A stretch of 48,030 nucleotides of DNA, from contig JAMCPS010000133.1 of assembly GCA_023379705.1 (NCBI GenBank), forward strand, positions 1 to 48,030, written 5' to 3'. The notes under the pieces were generated by a model, which ran no database searches, was not told the origin of the DNA, and worked only from the letters and a program-made list of their open reading frames with translations. This document shows positions 27,561 to 35,329 of this stretch, in pieces (position 1 is the stretch's first letter; the number at the start of each line of letters is the position of its first letter). Source of the DNA: Campylobacterota bacterium (GTDB lineage: Bacteria; Campylobacterota; Campylobacteria; Campylobacterales; Sulfurimonadaceae). The translations under genes and the position numbers were made by a program.

Positions 27561-27731
27561 ATGCCTCTAATCAAAATTGTTTTACTTATGTCTACAGGTT
27601 TAATACTTATAAATGGGTGTGCATTAGCTAATATAGGTTCTACAAGAGATAATGAGTCTAGTTCTAAAATAACTAAAAAGGGATTAACTGAAAAAGATGG
27701 GGGAGAAGTCTGGACTCATTTTGCTCAATAG
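27561..27731 (+). CDS. Small predicted lipoprotein
   Basis: A short gene of 56 residues. It starts MPLIKIVLLMSTGLILINGC, a basic start, hydrophobic core and lipobox ending in Cys20, so the mature protein would be a 37-residue lipid-anchored peptide rich in Ser, Lys, Thr and Glu. A strong purine run (AAAAGGGGGGGAT) precedes the ATG, and TATAAT lies 47 bases upstream. I recognise no family. It lies alone between the receptor operon and the convergent beta-helix gene. Confidence 0.62.
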   Translation: MPLIKIVLLMSTGLILINGCALANIGSTRDNESSSKITKKGLTEKDGGEVWTHFAQ

Positions 27732-27863
27732 ACGATCGATTATATCGATTCTAACTAGTGAATAATTCCGAATGAACTTGTCAGCTGCCATTGTAATTTA
27801 ATGAAATAGATCAATCATAAAAAAGATTTACGAGGTAAGATGAAATAATGAAGAAAAGACATA

Positions 27864-27889
27864 TTCAGATCACCTATTTGTGATCTGAA
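27864..27889 (-). terminator. Terminator of the beta-helix gene
   Basis: TTCAGATCAC (27864-27873) pairs perfectly over ten bases with GTGATCTGAA (27880-27889), with a six-base loop. Read on the minus strand it lies 14 bases after the stop of the beta-helix gene and runs into a T-rich tail (TATGTCTTTTCTTC). Confidence 0.75.
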
Positions 27890-27903
27890 GTTGACGTGAT
27901 AAA

Positions 27904-29142
27904 TTAAGCTACTACGATACCAGTATCGACAACAGCCGAAAGACCTACTAAAGTAACATTACCTGTTCCTGCAGTAAATTGTGCTTGTAGTGCAGTTGCT
28001 ACAGGTCCAGTGAAATCTGCATCAGTTGATGTACCTTTGATAGTAACATTTGTGAACGTTGTTCCAGCCGTATTGGCACCTGAATTATCAGAGTGAATCG
28101 CTCCATATTGAGTCGTAGAGCTAACATTATCAATAATCGTTGCATTTTTAATCGTACCACCGATGCCGGCACCTTTAAAGAAGATACCACCCTCTTTGTT
28201 AGAGGCATTTTGAGTAATTGTCAACCCATCAAATGTCGCTGAAGTTGTACCGGACATTTCGATTCCAGCATTTCCAGATGTTTGTGTAATTGTTAAATTC
28301 GTAACAGTTCCAGAGTAGCCATCATCGATATCGAAGTGATCATCCGTAGCACGAGTGATCGTAATGTTACTAAGATTAACTGTTCCACCCCATTGTTCGA
28401 TACCATCATCATCGGAATTGTCGATAGTGATATTGCTAATCGTCGTTCCAGAACCAACACCTACAAGGCTAAGACCATTGATCTCTTTGTCTTGCTCCAT
28501 TGTGATACCGGAGTTATAAATTTTAACGTGATTAAGAATACCCGAGTTATCTGCCAAATTACTTGTACCAGCCGTGTAAGCTGTATTAACTTCATAAGCA
28601 TTTACTTGTGAATTACCGGCGTTTCCGATGATTGTGACACCACCCCATTGTCCTACAGCTGCTGCAGCACCATCGTGTGCTTTTTCAGAAGTGAAAATAA
28701 TAGGAGCCGTTGCCGTTCCCTGTGCATCGATTTTTGACCCTTTATCGATGATAAGATACGATGTTGCTGATCCTGTCCCGTCTTTACCTACGATTGTAGT
28801 ACCTGCTTGGATTGTCAAAGTAGCGCCGTTTTTAACAGCTACTAGTCCATCCAAAACCCATACTTTATCATTGGTTAAGGTCATACTTGTAGTAATATCG
28901 CCTGATAAAGTTTGTTTTGTGTTTACAGTGTCCAAAACACCAAAGCCTAGATTATTTTCTTGCCAAAACTGCTTCACAACAGAAGCGTTTACATTTACAA
29001 TTTCTCCAAGCATATCGTTTGTTACACCAAATGTTTTGCATGTATCAAATATTGTTGATGGATTTGATATATTGCTCATAATGTAATCATAAGCTTGCTG
29101 GACTGTAACACCTTTACTTGCTAAATGCGTTTGTGCTGACAT
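27904..29142 (-). CDS. Right-handed beta-helix repeat protein, probably secreted without signal peptide
   Basis: A 412-residue protein from the ATG at 29142, chosen because AAGGTGAAG precedes it (the longer GTG start adds three residues). Residues about 1-60 are a compact helical domain (GVTVQQAYDYIMSNISNPST and TFGVTNDMLGEIVNVN). From about 75 it becomes a Thr/Asn/Gly/Ser-rich beta-helix with motifs of a widespread surface-protein type: GTTIVGKDGTGSATSYLIID, GSKIDAQGTATAPIIFTSE, GQWGGVTIIGNA, IDNSDDDGIEQWGGTVNLSN and the acidic DDHFDIDDGYSG. There is no Sec signal or anchor. The hydrophobic end (AVVDTGIVVA) would suit type I secretion, but no exporter is adjacent. Lysine is scarce, as in exported proteins. 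Function unknown. Confidence 0.83.
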   Translation of the reverse strand: MSAQTHLASKGVTVQQAYDYIMSNISNPSTIFDTCKTFGVTNDMLGEIVNVNASVVKQFWQENNLGFGVLDTVNTKQTLSGDITTSMTLTNDKVWVLDGLVAVKNGATLTIQAGTTIVGKDGTGSATSYLIIDKGSKIDAQGTATAPIIFTSEKAHDGAAAAVGQWGGVTIIGNAGNSQVNAYEVNTAYTAGTSNLADNSGILNHVKIYNSGITMEQDKEINGLSLVGVGSGTTISNITIDNSDDDGIEQWGGTVNLSNITITRATDDHFDIDDGYSGTVTNLTITQTSGNAGIEMSGTTSATFDGLTITQNASNKEGGIFFKGAGIGGTIKNATIIDNVSSTTQYGAIHSDNSGANTAGTTFTNVTIKGTSTDADFTGPVATALQAQFTAGTGNVTLVGLSAVVDTGIVVA

Positions 29143-29368
29143 GATCTTCACCTTTTTTTTTTAAATTTCAACATAATTGTATATTTTTAATATTACAGCG
29201 GTGTTACAGTGCAATTTGTATATTGACATCCACATAAGGTTACTTATATTTGTTCTCTAAAAAATCTTTTTATCATATTTGTGTAAAAAAAATGTAAAGA
29301 GATTAAGGAAATACTTTAGAGATAGTAGGTAGAATTAACCAACAAAACAAACTCAAAGGAAGAAATAC

Positions 29369-29956
29369 ATGACAAAAACAATACTTTCAGTGTTGCTATC
29401 AACACTAACGGTTATGCTAATGAGTGGATGTACCACAATGGGGAATATGATGTCTATGGCACCAGCATTTGCAAGTTTGGAATCAAATACACAAGCGTCA
29501 TATGTGAAAATGTTGGATGTGGTTGATGAATCGGGTGATCCTGCTAAAGCGATGATGATTGAAGAAAAAATCTTAGATGATGTTTCTAATGATCAGGCAG
29601 TAGATTCGATTAAAGCCATTACAGAAGAGCGTAATATGGTGGTAACGGGTGACGTTAAAATGTACACCAAAGCGGATGCAGGACCAAAAGAGGTTAAGCA
29701 TGCACGTATTATCTCTGTATGTAATTTACAAACTGCAAAAATATTTTTAAATCATTCCCGATATTACGGCGGCTTTATGCCATGTCGAATTATGTTGGTT
29801 GAATATGGTAATGGTGAGCGCTTTTTGGTTACCATGGACTTGACATTAGCAATTTATGGTGGTAAACCACTTCCTCCAGAGATGTTAAAACAAGCTCTTG
29901 TTGTTAAAGAAACAATGGAAACCTTAATCGCAAAAGGAGCAAAAGGGGATTTCTAA
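29369..29956 (+). CDS. DUF302-domain lipoprotein
   Basis: A predicted lipoprotein of 195 residues. The signal LLSTLTVMLMSGC ends in a lipobox with Cys21. The C-terminal half matches the DUF302 pattern: ISVCNLQTAKIFLNHSRYYG (about 114-133) followed by PCRIMLVEYGNGERFLVTMD and a Pro-rich LPPEM. DUF302 folds can bind small ligands, but the role is not defined. A good ribosome site (AAAGGAAG) precedes the ATG. The last codons overlap the second copy of the tRNA 3'-end repeat, so this gene marks the right edge of the putative island. It is divergent from the beta-helix gene; the 217-base gap between them is AT-rich and carries no other gene. Confidence 0.82.
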   Translation: MTKTILSVLLSTLTVMLMSGCTTMGNMMSMAPAFASLESNTQASYVKMLDVVDESGDPAKAMMIEEKILDDVSNDQAVDSIKAITEERNMVVTGDVKMYTKADAGPKEVKHARIISVCNLQTAKIFLNHSRYYGGFMPCRIMLVEYGNGERFLVTMDLTLAIYGGKPLPPEMLKQALVVKETMETLIAKGAKGDF

Positions 29957-29981
29957 TCCCCTTAACCGCACCATCTTTTAA
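29955..29981 (+). repeat. Putative att site, distal copy of the tRNA-Leu 3' end
   Basis: AATCCCC, three differing bases, then ACCGCACCATCTTTTAA repeat the tRNA-Leu end at 18824-18850 with 24 of 27 bases identical. The preceding GGGGATTTCTAATCCCC even resembles a T-arm. The two copies lie 11,131 bases apart in the same orientation. The copy begins within the stop codon of the DUF302 gene. Confidence 0.7.
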
Positions 29982-30061
29982 TACTCCATTCATAAATAAA
30001 AATATCCTTCTAAGTCCATTTGGGTTACCATCTAGCAATATTACAGCTTAAAGGTAAATTG

Positions 30062-30970
30062 ATGAAGAAAATAATCATATTGTGTGCATTGGCCGCAGTC
30101 CATCTGTTTGGTTGGGACGCATTGCAAAGCACAGCACAAGTGGCAAGCCAGTTAAATGATCCCAAAGTCATTATTATCGATGTATCAGAGGCTGAAACGT
30201 ACAGCAAAGAAGGGCACATTCATGGGGCTTATCATACCAGTATCGGGCAGTGGAGAACTCTGCATGAAAAACACTTTTTGATTAAAACTCCGGATGAAAT
30301 ACAAACTCTTATACGTTCATTAGGGATAAACAGCGATTCGAATGTTATCTTATATGGGCATCTAGGCTCCGCAAAAGATTTGCTTGCAAGTACCTATATT
30401 TATTGGGCGATGAAATATAGCGGTGTTCAAAATGTTGCCATTATGGATGGTGGACTGGAGCAATGGAAAGCTGAAAAACGTTTTGTGGTAAGCGACAATC
30501 CAACAGCTTCTGTAGGAAATTTTACCGTAAAGAGCACACCTGAAATGGTAGCCAATTTAGCATACGTCAAACAAAATATTGGGAAAATTCCGATGTTGGA
30601 TGCGCGTCCCGCGGAGATTTATTTTGGAGTAACGGCATCCAGCGGGGTTGAAAAGTTTGGTCATATTCCAGGAGCTATGAGCTATTTTTGGACTTACAGT
30701 ATCACTCCAGAATTAAAAGTGAAGCCATCTGAAACGCTTAAAAAGATTTTTAGCGAAGGATTTGGTTTGAGACAAAATCAAGAAATACTTGTTTATTGTA
30801 CCGGTGGTCTTGAAACCTCTTTTAACTATTTTGTTTTGAGCGGTATTTTGGGCTATACCAATGTACGATTGTACGACGGATCGATGCGCGAATGGGGTAA
30901 TCGACAAGATACCCCAATGGTTCAGCATAAATGGGAAACGTTTCATCCTACGATTGAAGTGATCAAGTAG
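30062..30970 (+). CDS. Periplasmic sulfurtransferase, double rhodanese domain
   Basis: A 302-residue exported protein with a signal peptide (MKKIIILCALAAVHLFGWDA). The N-terminal rhodanese domain (about 20-145) has the fold motifs VIIIDVSEAETYSKEGHIHG and IMDGGLEQWKAE, but its active-site loop (YGHLGSAK) has no cysteine. The C-terminal domain (about 155-295) carries the catalytic Cys246 in VYCTGGLETS. The enzyme would move sulfane sulfur between carriers such as thiosulfate and thiols. I chose the ATG at 30062 with AAAGG upstream; a TTG at 30020 adds 14 residues in front of the signal peptide. It is the first gene outside the putative island. Confidence 0.9.
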   Translation: MKKIIILCALAAVHLFGWDALQSTAQVASQLNDPKVIIIDVSEAETYSKEGHIHGAYHTSIGQWRTLHEKHFLIKTPDEIQTLIRSLGINSDSNVILYGHLGSAKDLLASTYIYWAMKYSGVQNVAIMDGGLEQWKAEKRFVVSDNPTASVGNFTVKSTPEMVANLAYVKQNIGKIPMLDARPAEIYFGVTASSGVEKFGHIPGAMSYFWTYSITPELKVKPSETLKKIFSEGFGLRQNQEILVYCTGGLETSFNYFVLSGILGYTNVRLYDGSMREWGNRQDTPMVQHKWETFHPTIEVIK

Positions 30971-31002
30971 GGGAAAATTTGAGGAATTTTTAAAGGCTTT
31001 GG

Positions 31003-31008
31003 TATAAT
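31003..31008 (+). promoter_or_regulatory. -10 box for the acidic-protein/exonuclease pair
   Basis: TATAAT lies 28 bases before the ATG at 31036, with GAGGAG as ribosome site between. Confidence 0.55.
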
Positions 31009-31035
31009 AGTACACTTACAATACGAGGAGCAATT

Positions 31036-31380
31036 ATGGCTTATATTGAGCAACTAAAGCATTTAATAGAGAATGAACTTATTCCTGACGTTGAGGATCA
31101 CGTTGACGAACTTTTTGAGGGAATCGCATCGGCAAAAGATGCAACTACCGATGAGCGCACACAGCTAGAAGATATGCAGGCGCTTCGCGATGAGTATAAA
31201 GAATTACTTAAAGAACTCAAAAGCGGCGATATTGACGAAGAAGAAGCGGAACAGCTGTATACGGAACTCACGGCAATGCGCAATGTGGGGGAAGACGATG
31301 ATGACTATTATGACGAGGAAGAGGAAGAAGACGAGGATGATTACGATATCTTCGACCACGACAATAACGATCAGTACTAA
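31036..31380 (+). CDS. Very acidic small protein of unknown function
   Basis: A 114-residue protein with no family I recognise. The first 80 residues are helical and charged (IENELIPDVEDHVDELFEGI; YKELLKELKSGDIDEEEAEQ). The last 30 are almost only Asp, Glu and Tyr (DDDDYYDEEEEEDEDDYDIF). It has its own promoter and a GAGGAG ribosome site, and ends two bases before the exonuclease gene, so the two are probably made together. The acidic tail could mimic DNA or bind a basic partner or metal; that is speculation from composition. Confidence 0.78.
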   Translation: MAYIEQLKHLIENELIPDVEDHVDELFEGIASAKDATTDERTQLEDMQALRDEYKELLKELKSGDIDEEEAEQLYTELTAMRNVGEDDDDYYDEEEEEDEDDYDIFDHDNNDQY

Positions 31381-31382
31381 GG

Positions 31383-32135
31383 ATGGCGAAATACATACTT
31401 CTAGATACTGAAACAACAGGAACCGGGGAAGCTGACCGTATTATTCAGCTGGGTTTTTTGGTTCTCAACGGTAAGGCTGTTGATGTCTATAATGACTTCT
31501 GTTTTACGGACGTTCCTATTGCTTATCCTGCAATGGAAGTACATGGTATTACACCTGAAATGATTCAAGGAAAGCCTGTATGTGTTGATACGAGTGCGTT
31601 TAAAGCACTTGGTGAACTCAATACTCCCGACAATGTTCTCATAATCCATAATGCCCCATTTGATTTGGGGATGCTATCCAAAGAAAATTTCACTTCAAAA
31701 ATGCGCCTCATTGATACGCTTCGATGTGCTAAGCATCTTTTTGAAGATGAAGATGCGCATCGTCTTCAATATTTTCGCTATCGTCTGGAACTGTACAAAC
31801 AAGAAGAGGCAGAAGCCAGTGCTTTAGGCATTGTGGTTAAAGCACATGATGCGATTGGGGATGTACTGGTTCTCAAGCTTTTCTTAACCGAGTTGCGTAA
31901 AAAACTGGAAGAACGTTTTGGCAGTATTAATCCGATAGATAAAATGGTTGAACTCACCCAGACCCCTGTATTTTATACCAAACCATTAAAGTTTGGTAAG
32001 CACAAAGGAAAAACGCTTTTTGAAATCGTGACTGCCGACAAAGGATACCTGACATGGATGTTGGGAAACATGGATGGCCTCGACGACGACATGCGCTACA
32101 GTATCGAAAAGGTGTTGGCTTCCTATTGTGCTTAA
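31383..32135 (+). CDS. DnaQ-like 3'-5' exonuclease with C-terminal DUF3820 domain
   Basis: A 250-residue protein. The DEDDh exonuclease domain (about 1-180) has Exo I DTETTGTG with Asp8 and Glu10, Exo II HNAPFD, and Exo III HDAIGD with the catalytic His and Asp. After about residue 195 comes a short second domain, KFGKHKGKTLFEIVTADKGY-LTWML, which matches DUF3820, a small fold often attached to such exonucleases. It probably trims single-stranded 3' ends of DNA or RNA. It is separate from the polymerase III epsilon subunit. The neighbour upstream is the acidic protein, two bases away. The 170 bases after it (32136-32305) hold nothing I can name. Confidence 0.88.
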   Translation: MAKYILLDTETTGTGEADRIIQLGFLVLNGKAVDVYNDFCFTDVPIAYPAMEVHGITPEMIQGKPVCVDTSAFKALGELNTPDNVLIIHNAPFDLGMLSKENFTSKMRLIDTLRCAKHLFEDEDAHRLQYFRYRLELYKQEEAEASALGIVVKAHDAIGDVLVLKLFLTELRKKLEERFGSINPIDKMVELTQTPVFYTKPLKFGKHKGKTLFEIVTADKGYLTWMLGNMDGLDDDMRYSIEKVLASYCA

Positions 32136-32305
32136 GGTGTTTTGAAATGGACTTCTTTTGGTATTTATCTTGGAATAATGGATAATGAGCTGACATCTAT
32201 AGTTTTAAGGATATTTTAGATCCTTATTTGAACCATAAGATAAGGCGGAATAAGTCTGGTTATTAGAAAATAGACGATGAATAACAATCATAGTTTGTAT
32301 CCATC

Positions 32306-32749
32306 TTAAGCATTTTTGATGACTTGGGAGCTTTCTAATACACTATTATCCATATTATGATCAAGGGCATACGAGAGAAGATCAAACAGATCATGAATGG
32401 TTTGAAATTCAGTATTATTGGAATTAACTGTGACAACTGCCATATAGAGGTATTTGGTAAAACAGATGTTTTGGATGAAATAGAGAAGATTCTCAGCTGC
32501 TTTTAATCCTTGCTCTTCATTGGTATCATCAAATATAATAGCATATAGGTTGGTTTGGATAAAAATTATTTTGTCACTTTCGCGAAGATGTTTTTCAAGT
32601 GTATCAAGGCTTACACTTGTTTCGGCAATATAGACTAATGAGATAGAATAAGGAGTATGATAACGCGTGAAACGATAATGATATCCAGAGACGTCATTGA
32701 GTAACTGCTCTTGAAAGTGTTTACGGTGCTCCTTGAAAATGTCTATCAT
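32306..32749 (-). CDS. Degenerate GGDEF-like protein, paralogue A
   Basis: A 147-residue cytoplasmic protein with no membrane segment. It shows the outline of a nucleotide-cyclase (GGDEF) fold: YRFTRYHTPYSISLVYI in the place of the first strand, RESDKIIFIQTNLYAIIFDD in the place where the GGDEF turn lies (no GG[DE]EF present), then GLKAAENLLYFIQ, and a C-terminal helical tail LDHNMDNSVLESSQVIKN. It is clearly homologous to 33532-34014, which lies on the other side of a TonB gene. Without the catalytic turn it cannot be a diguanylate cyclase and may sense, bind or act as a partner. The GGDEF link is inferred from pattern only. Confidence 0.75.
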   Translation of the reverse strand: MIDIFKEHRKHFQEQLLNDVSGYHYRFTRYHTPYSISLVYIAETSVSLDTLEKHLRESDKIIFIQTNLYAIIFDDTNEEQGLKAAENLLYFIQNICFTKYLYMAVVTVNSNNTEFQTIHDLFDLLSYALDHNMDNSVLESSQVIKNA

Positions 32750-32828
32750 TATATTTTCCTATACAATTTTGATTGATTATATCATAGTAATCAAAAGTTT
32801 AAAAGGCTGTTTTAGTAGATATGGCTTC

Positions 32829-33512
32829 TTAGCGTAGCAGATAGCTCAAAGGGATACTGAGACTGATATTTTTTGTTGGTTTTGGGAATTGCGGTGCTGT
32901 GTTTTTAATCAGTGCTTTTGCGTCCTCATCCAGCAGTTCAAACTCTGAACTTTTAACTACCTCCACATTTTCGACGCTTCCATCACTTTTGAGACGAAAA
33001 CTAATACGAACTTCCCCTTGCATTTTTAGACGTTGCGCATTCTTAGGATATCGAAAGTTTTGGATGAGCAGGGCTCGTATTTCCCCCAAATGAGCATCCA
33101 AAAACTCTTTTTCTATATTCACACTGGATGCTATTGGGGTATGTACTGTTTCTTCAGGTGGTGATAATGGCGTAGTTGGTGCGGTAACATTTGGTCGAGA
33201 AACCGGCTGTGAAATCGCTGTTGGAGTTCGCTGAGCAGTTGGGACGGGAGTGAATGCTTTTTTGATTGCTGGAGTTTGGGTAATGGGGGTTGCTTTTTGT
33301 ATCGGTATTGATTTGATTTCTTCGGTTGGTTGTGGCGGAATTTGTTTTTTTACTAATGCGGGGCTGAGGGGCGATGACAGCGAGATCATTTGCAGCTTTA
33401 AAGATGTTTTGGATTCTTTTTGTGGAGTATAGGTAAAAGCGAAAATAAATACACAAAGTAAAAAAATATGAATGAATAATGAGTAAAAGAGAGGGCGCAT
33501 ATGTGATATCAT
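32829..33512 (-). CDS. TonB-family protein (second TonB)
   Basis: A 227-residue protein with an N-terminal helix (MRPLFYSLFIHIFLLCVFIF), a long Pro/Thr/Lys-rich periplasmic linker (about 50-135), and a C-terminal TonB domain with YPKNAQRLKMQGEVRISFRL, VVKSSEFELLDEDA and FPKPTKNISLSIPLSYLL. No exbB or exbD is adjacent, so it must use channel proteins elsewhere. It lies 19 bases downstream of paralogue B and upstream of paralogue A on the same strand. Either of two ATGs (33512 or 33500) could be the start; neither has a clear ribosome site, suggesting coupling to the upstream gene. Confidence 0.87.
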   Translation of the reverse strand: MISHMRPLFYSLFIHIFLLCVFIFAFTYTPQKESKTSLKLQMISLSSPLSPALVKKQIPPQPTEEIKSIPIQKATPITQTPAIKKAFTPVPTAQRTPTAISQPVSRPNVTAPTTPLSPPEETVHTPIASSVNIEKEFLDAHLGEIRALLIQNFRYPKNAQRLKMQGEVRISFRLKSDGSVENVEVVKSSEFELLDEDAKALIKNTAPQFPKPTKNISLSIPLSYLLR

Positions 33513-33531
33513 TTGCAGATTATATCGCTTA

Positions 33532-34014
33532 CTACTTTTGGATTACTTGATAGTGCTCCAGTAAAATATTGTTCATATTGTGTTTGATGGCATAGTCAAG
33601 TAAATAGAAGAGTTCATGAATCATTTTTGAATCCGCTTCATAATTACTGGCAGTTACAATGGTAAAATATAAAGGTTTCGAGAAAAAGTTGCCTTGAAAT
33701 TTGGTTAAAAGATTATTAGCAGCTTTTGTTCCGCGCAGTTCATCTGAGCAATCAAGAATGATAGCACAGGTGTTATGGCTTAAGACAATAAATCGGTCCG
33801 TTTCCCGAATGAAGCCTGATATTTGACTTAGATCAGTATCTTCGGGTGTGTGACCGATTGCGATGGAATAATTGATTTTATAGCGCTTAAAACGATAGGC
33901 AAAATCTTTAACGGCCTGAGAGAGTTTCTCTTTCATCAGGGAGTGCTGTTCATGAGTAAAAGCTGACATTCTCTGAAGCCTTTTTGTAAAGTTTAATTCT
34001 GTGAAGTATAGCAT
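33532..34014 (-). CDS. Degenerate GGDEF-like protein, paralogue B
   Basis: A 160-residue cytoplasmic protein homologous to 32306-32749. Shared blocks: FAYRFKRYKINYSIAIG, RETDRFIVLSHNTCAIILDC, RGTKAANNLLTKFQ and LLDYAIKHNMNNILLEHYQV. The overall pattern resembles a GGDEF fold that has lost the signature turn. The translation may start at an internal ATG (MSAFTHEQ, 15 residues later), which better matches paralogue A in length. It is first in a likely three-gene run B-tonB-A. Function unknown; the linkage to TonB is the main clue. Confidence 0.75.
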   Translation of the reverse strand: MLYFTELNFTKRLQRMSAFTHEQHSLMKEKLSQAVKDFAYRFKRYKINYSIAIGHTPEDTDLSQISGFIRETDRFIVLSHNTCAIILDCSDELRGTKAANNLLTKFQGNFFSKPLYFTIVTASNYEADSKMIHELFYLLDYAIKHNMNNILLEHYQVIQK

Positions 34015-34087
34015 ATACTAATAAACAGAAAATCTTTTAGGTTTTGGTGTTAATGGATATTAAATAAATTAGGATTGAGAAAACGGT

Positions 34088-35329
34088 ATGATTGAAAATG
34101 CATTAAAGATTTTAGAGAATTCGAATCTTTTTATCACCGGAGGGGCAGGTTCTGGAAAGACAACGCTGACACGTGCTATTATTGAACATACGCATACTCA
34201 TGGAAAGAAAGTGGCATCGCTCGCCTCAACAGGGATGGCAGCGACACTCATTGGAGGGCAAACGCTTCACAGTTTTTTTGATTTAGGGATTGCAAATTCT
34301 CAACAAGAACTGGAGCGTAACGGAAAGTTGGAGTGTTCCAAAAAAATACACAAACTAATTCAATCGATGGATTTGATTGTGATTGATGAAATTTCCATGG
34401 TGAGCGCACCGGTGTTGGACATGATACGCCTTCGGCTTTTGCAGGCTGAATTTAACGGAAAGCTGGTTGTCATAGGCGATTTTTTACAGCTTCCTCCCGT
34501 GGTCAGAGGAAATGAGACGATTTATTTTGCCTTTGAATCTTCGAGTTGGGAACGTTTTGCTTTTGAGACGATTCATTTAAAAGGTTCTTTTCGTACGCAT
34601 GAGGAAGAGTTCCTGAATTTATTGGAGAAAGTTCGTCATGCCTCCATTGGGGAAGAAGAATCGCGTTCTTTGGATGCACTGATACGTCCGCTTCCCGAAG
34701 ACAAGAGTATGATTACATTGCTCTATGGAAAAAATTTAAGCGCTCAAAACCATAATCGCGCTCAGTTGGCCCATTTGCATGGAGATGAAATTGAAATTTC
34801 TACTTATGTTTCGGTACATGATAAAAAAATGCAGGATCGGGATATTGAGCGGTTTATGAGTGAGAGCCGTATTGAACCTGTAATGGTGTTCAAAGCAGGA
34901 GCCCCGATTCTCTTTACCCGTAATGCATGGAACTATTACAACGGTGAGCGCGGGCGAATAATGTCCATTGAAGAAGATATCGTATGGGTCAAAAAAGAGG
35001 ACGGGAAAATGACCAAAGTAGAACGGGTAGAGACAACAAAGACCCGATGGGTAGAAAAGGGGAAAGCTATGCATGAAGAAAAACTTATGACGTTGAGCCA
35101 ATTCCCTATCACGCTGGCATTTGCGATCACGATTCATAAATCACAGGGGATGAGTTTGAGTGATTACGTCATTGAGACGAATGAGATATTTGCTCCATCG
35201 CAGTTTTACGTGGCGCTTTCTCGATCTATCTCCGCGCATCGGGTGACGCTGACAAAGCCAAACCGTTCATGGGAACGGCTTTGTTTTATCCACCCAAAGG
35301 CATTGGGATTTGTACAGAGGATGGACTAG
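34088..35329 (+). CDS. PIF1/RecD-like superfamily 1 DNA helicase
   Basis: A 413-residue ATPase. Walker A is GGAGSGKTT (18-26), Walker B IVIDEISMV, motif III VVIGDFLQLPPV, followed by the SFRT block. The C-terminal UvrD/RecD-like part ends with ITIHKSQGMSL (motif V) and FYVALSRS (motif VI). This is the pattern of bacterial PIF1-like 5'-3' helicases, which unwind forked or G-quadruplex DNA. It is divergent from the GGDEF-like/TonB group and converges on the porin gene; the two stop codons share CTAG at 35326-35329. Confidence 0.9.
   Translation: MIENALKILENSNLFITGGAGSGKTTLTRAIIEHTHTHGKKVASLASTGMAATLIGGQTLHSFFDLGIANSQQELERNGKLECSKKIHKLIQSMDLIVIDEISMVSAPVLDMIRLRLLQAEFNGKLVVIGDFLQLPPVVRGNETIYFAFESSSWERFAFETIHLKGSFRTHEEEFLNLLEKVRHASIGEEESRSLDALIRPLPEDKSMITLLYGKNLSAQNHNRAQLAHLHGDEIEISTYVSVHDKKMQDRDIERFMSESRIEPVMVFKAGAPILFTRNAWNYYNGERGRIMSIEEDIVWVKKEDGKMTKVERVETTKTRWVEKGKAMHEEKLMTLSQFPITLAFAITIHKSQGMSLSDYVIETNEIFAPSQFYVALSRSISAHRVTLTKPNRSWERLCFIHPKALGFVQRMD

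Noticed and set aside
28628-29086. A 152-codon plus-strand frame opposite the beta-helix gene
   Set aside because: It mirrors the repeat-rich minus-strand gene; the minus frame has coherent beta-helix motifs, a ribosome site and a terminator.
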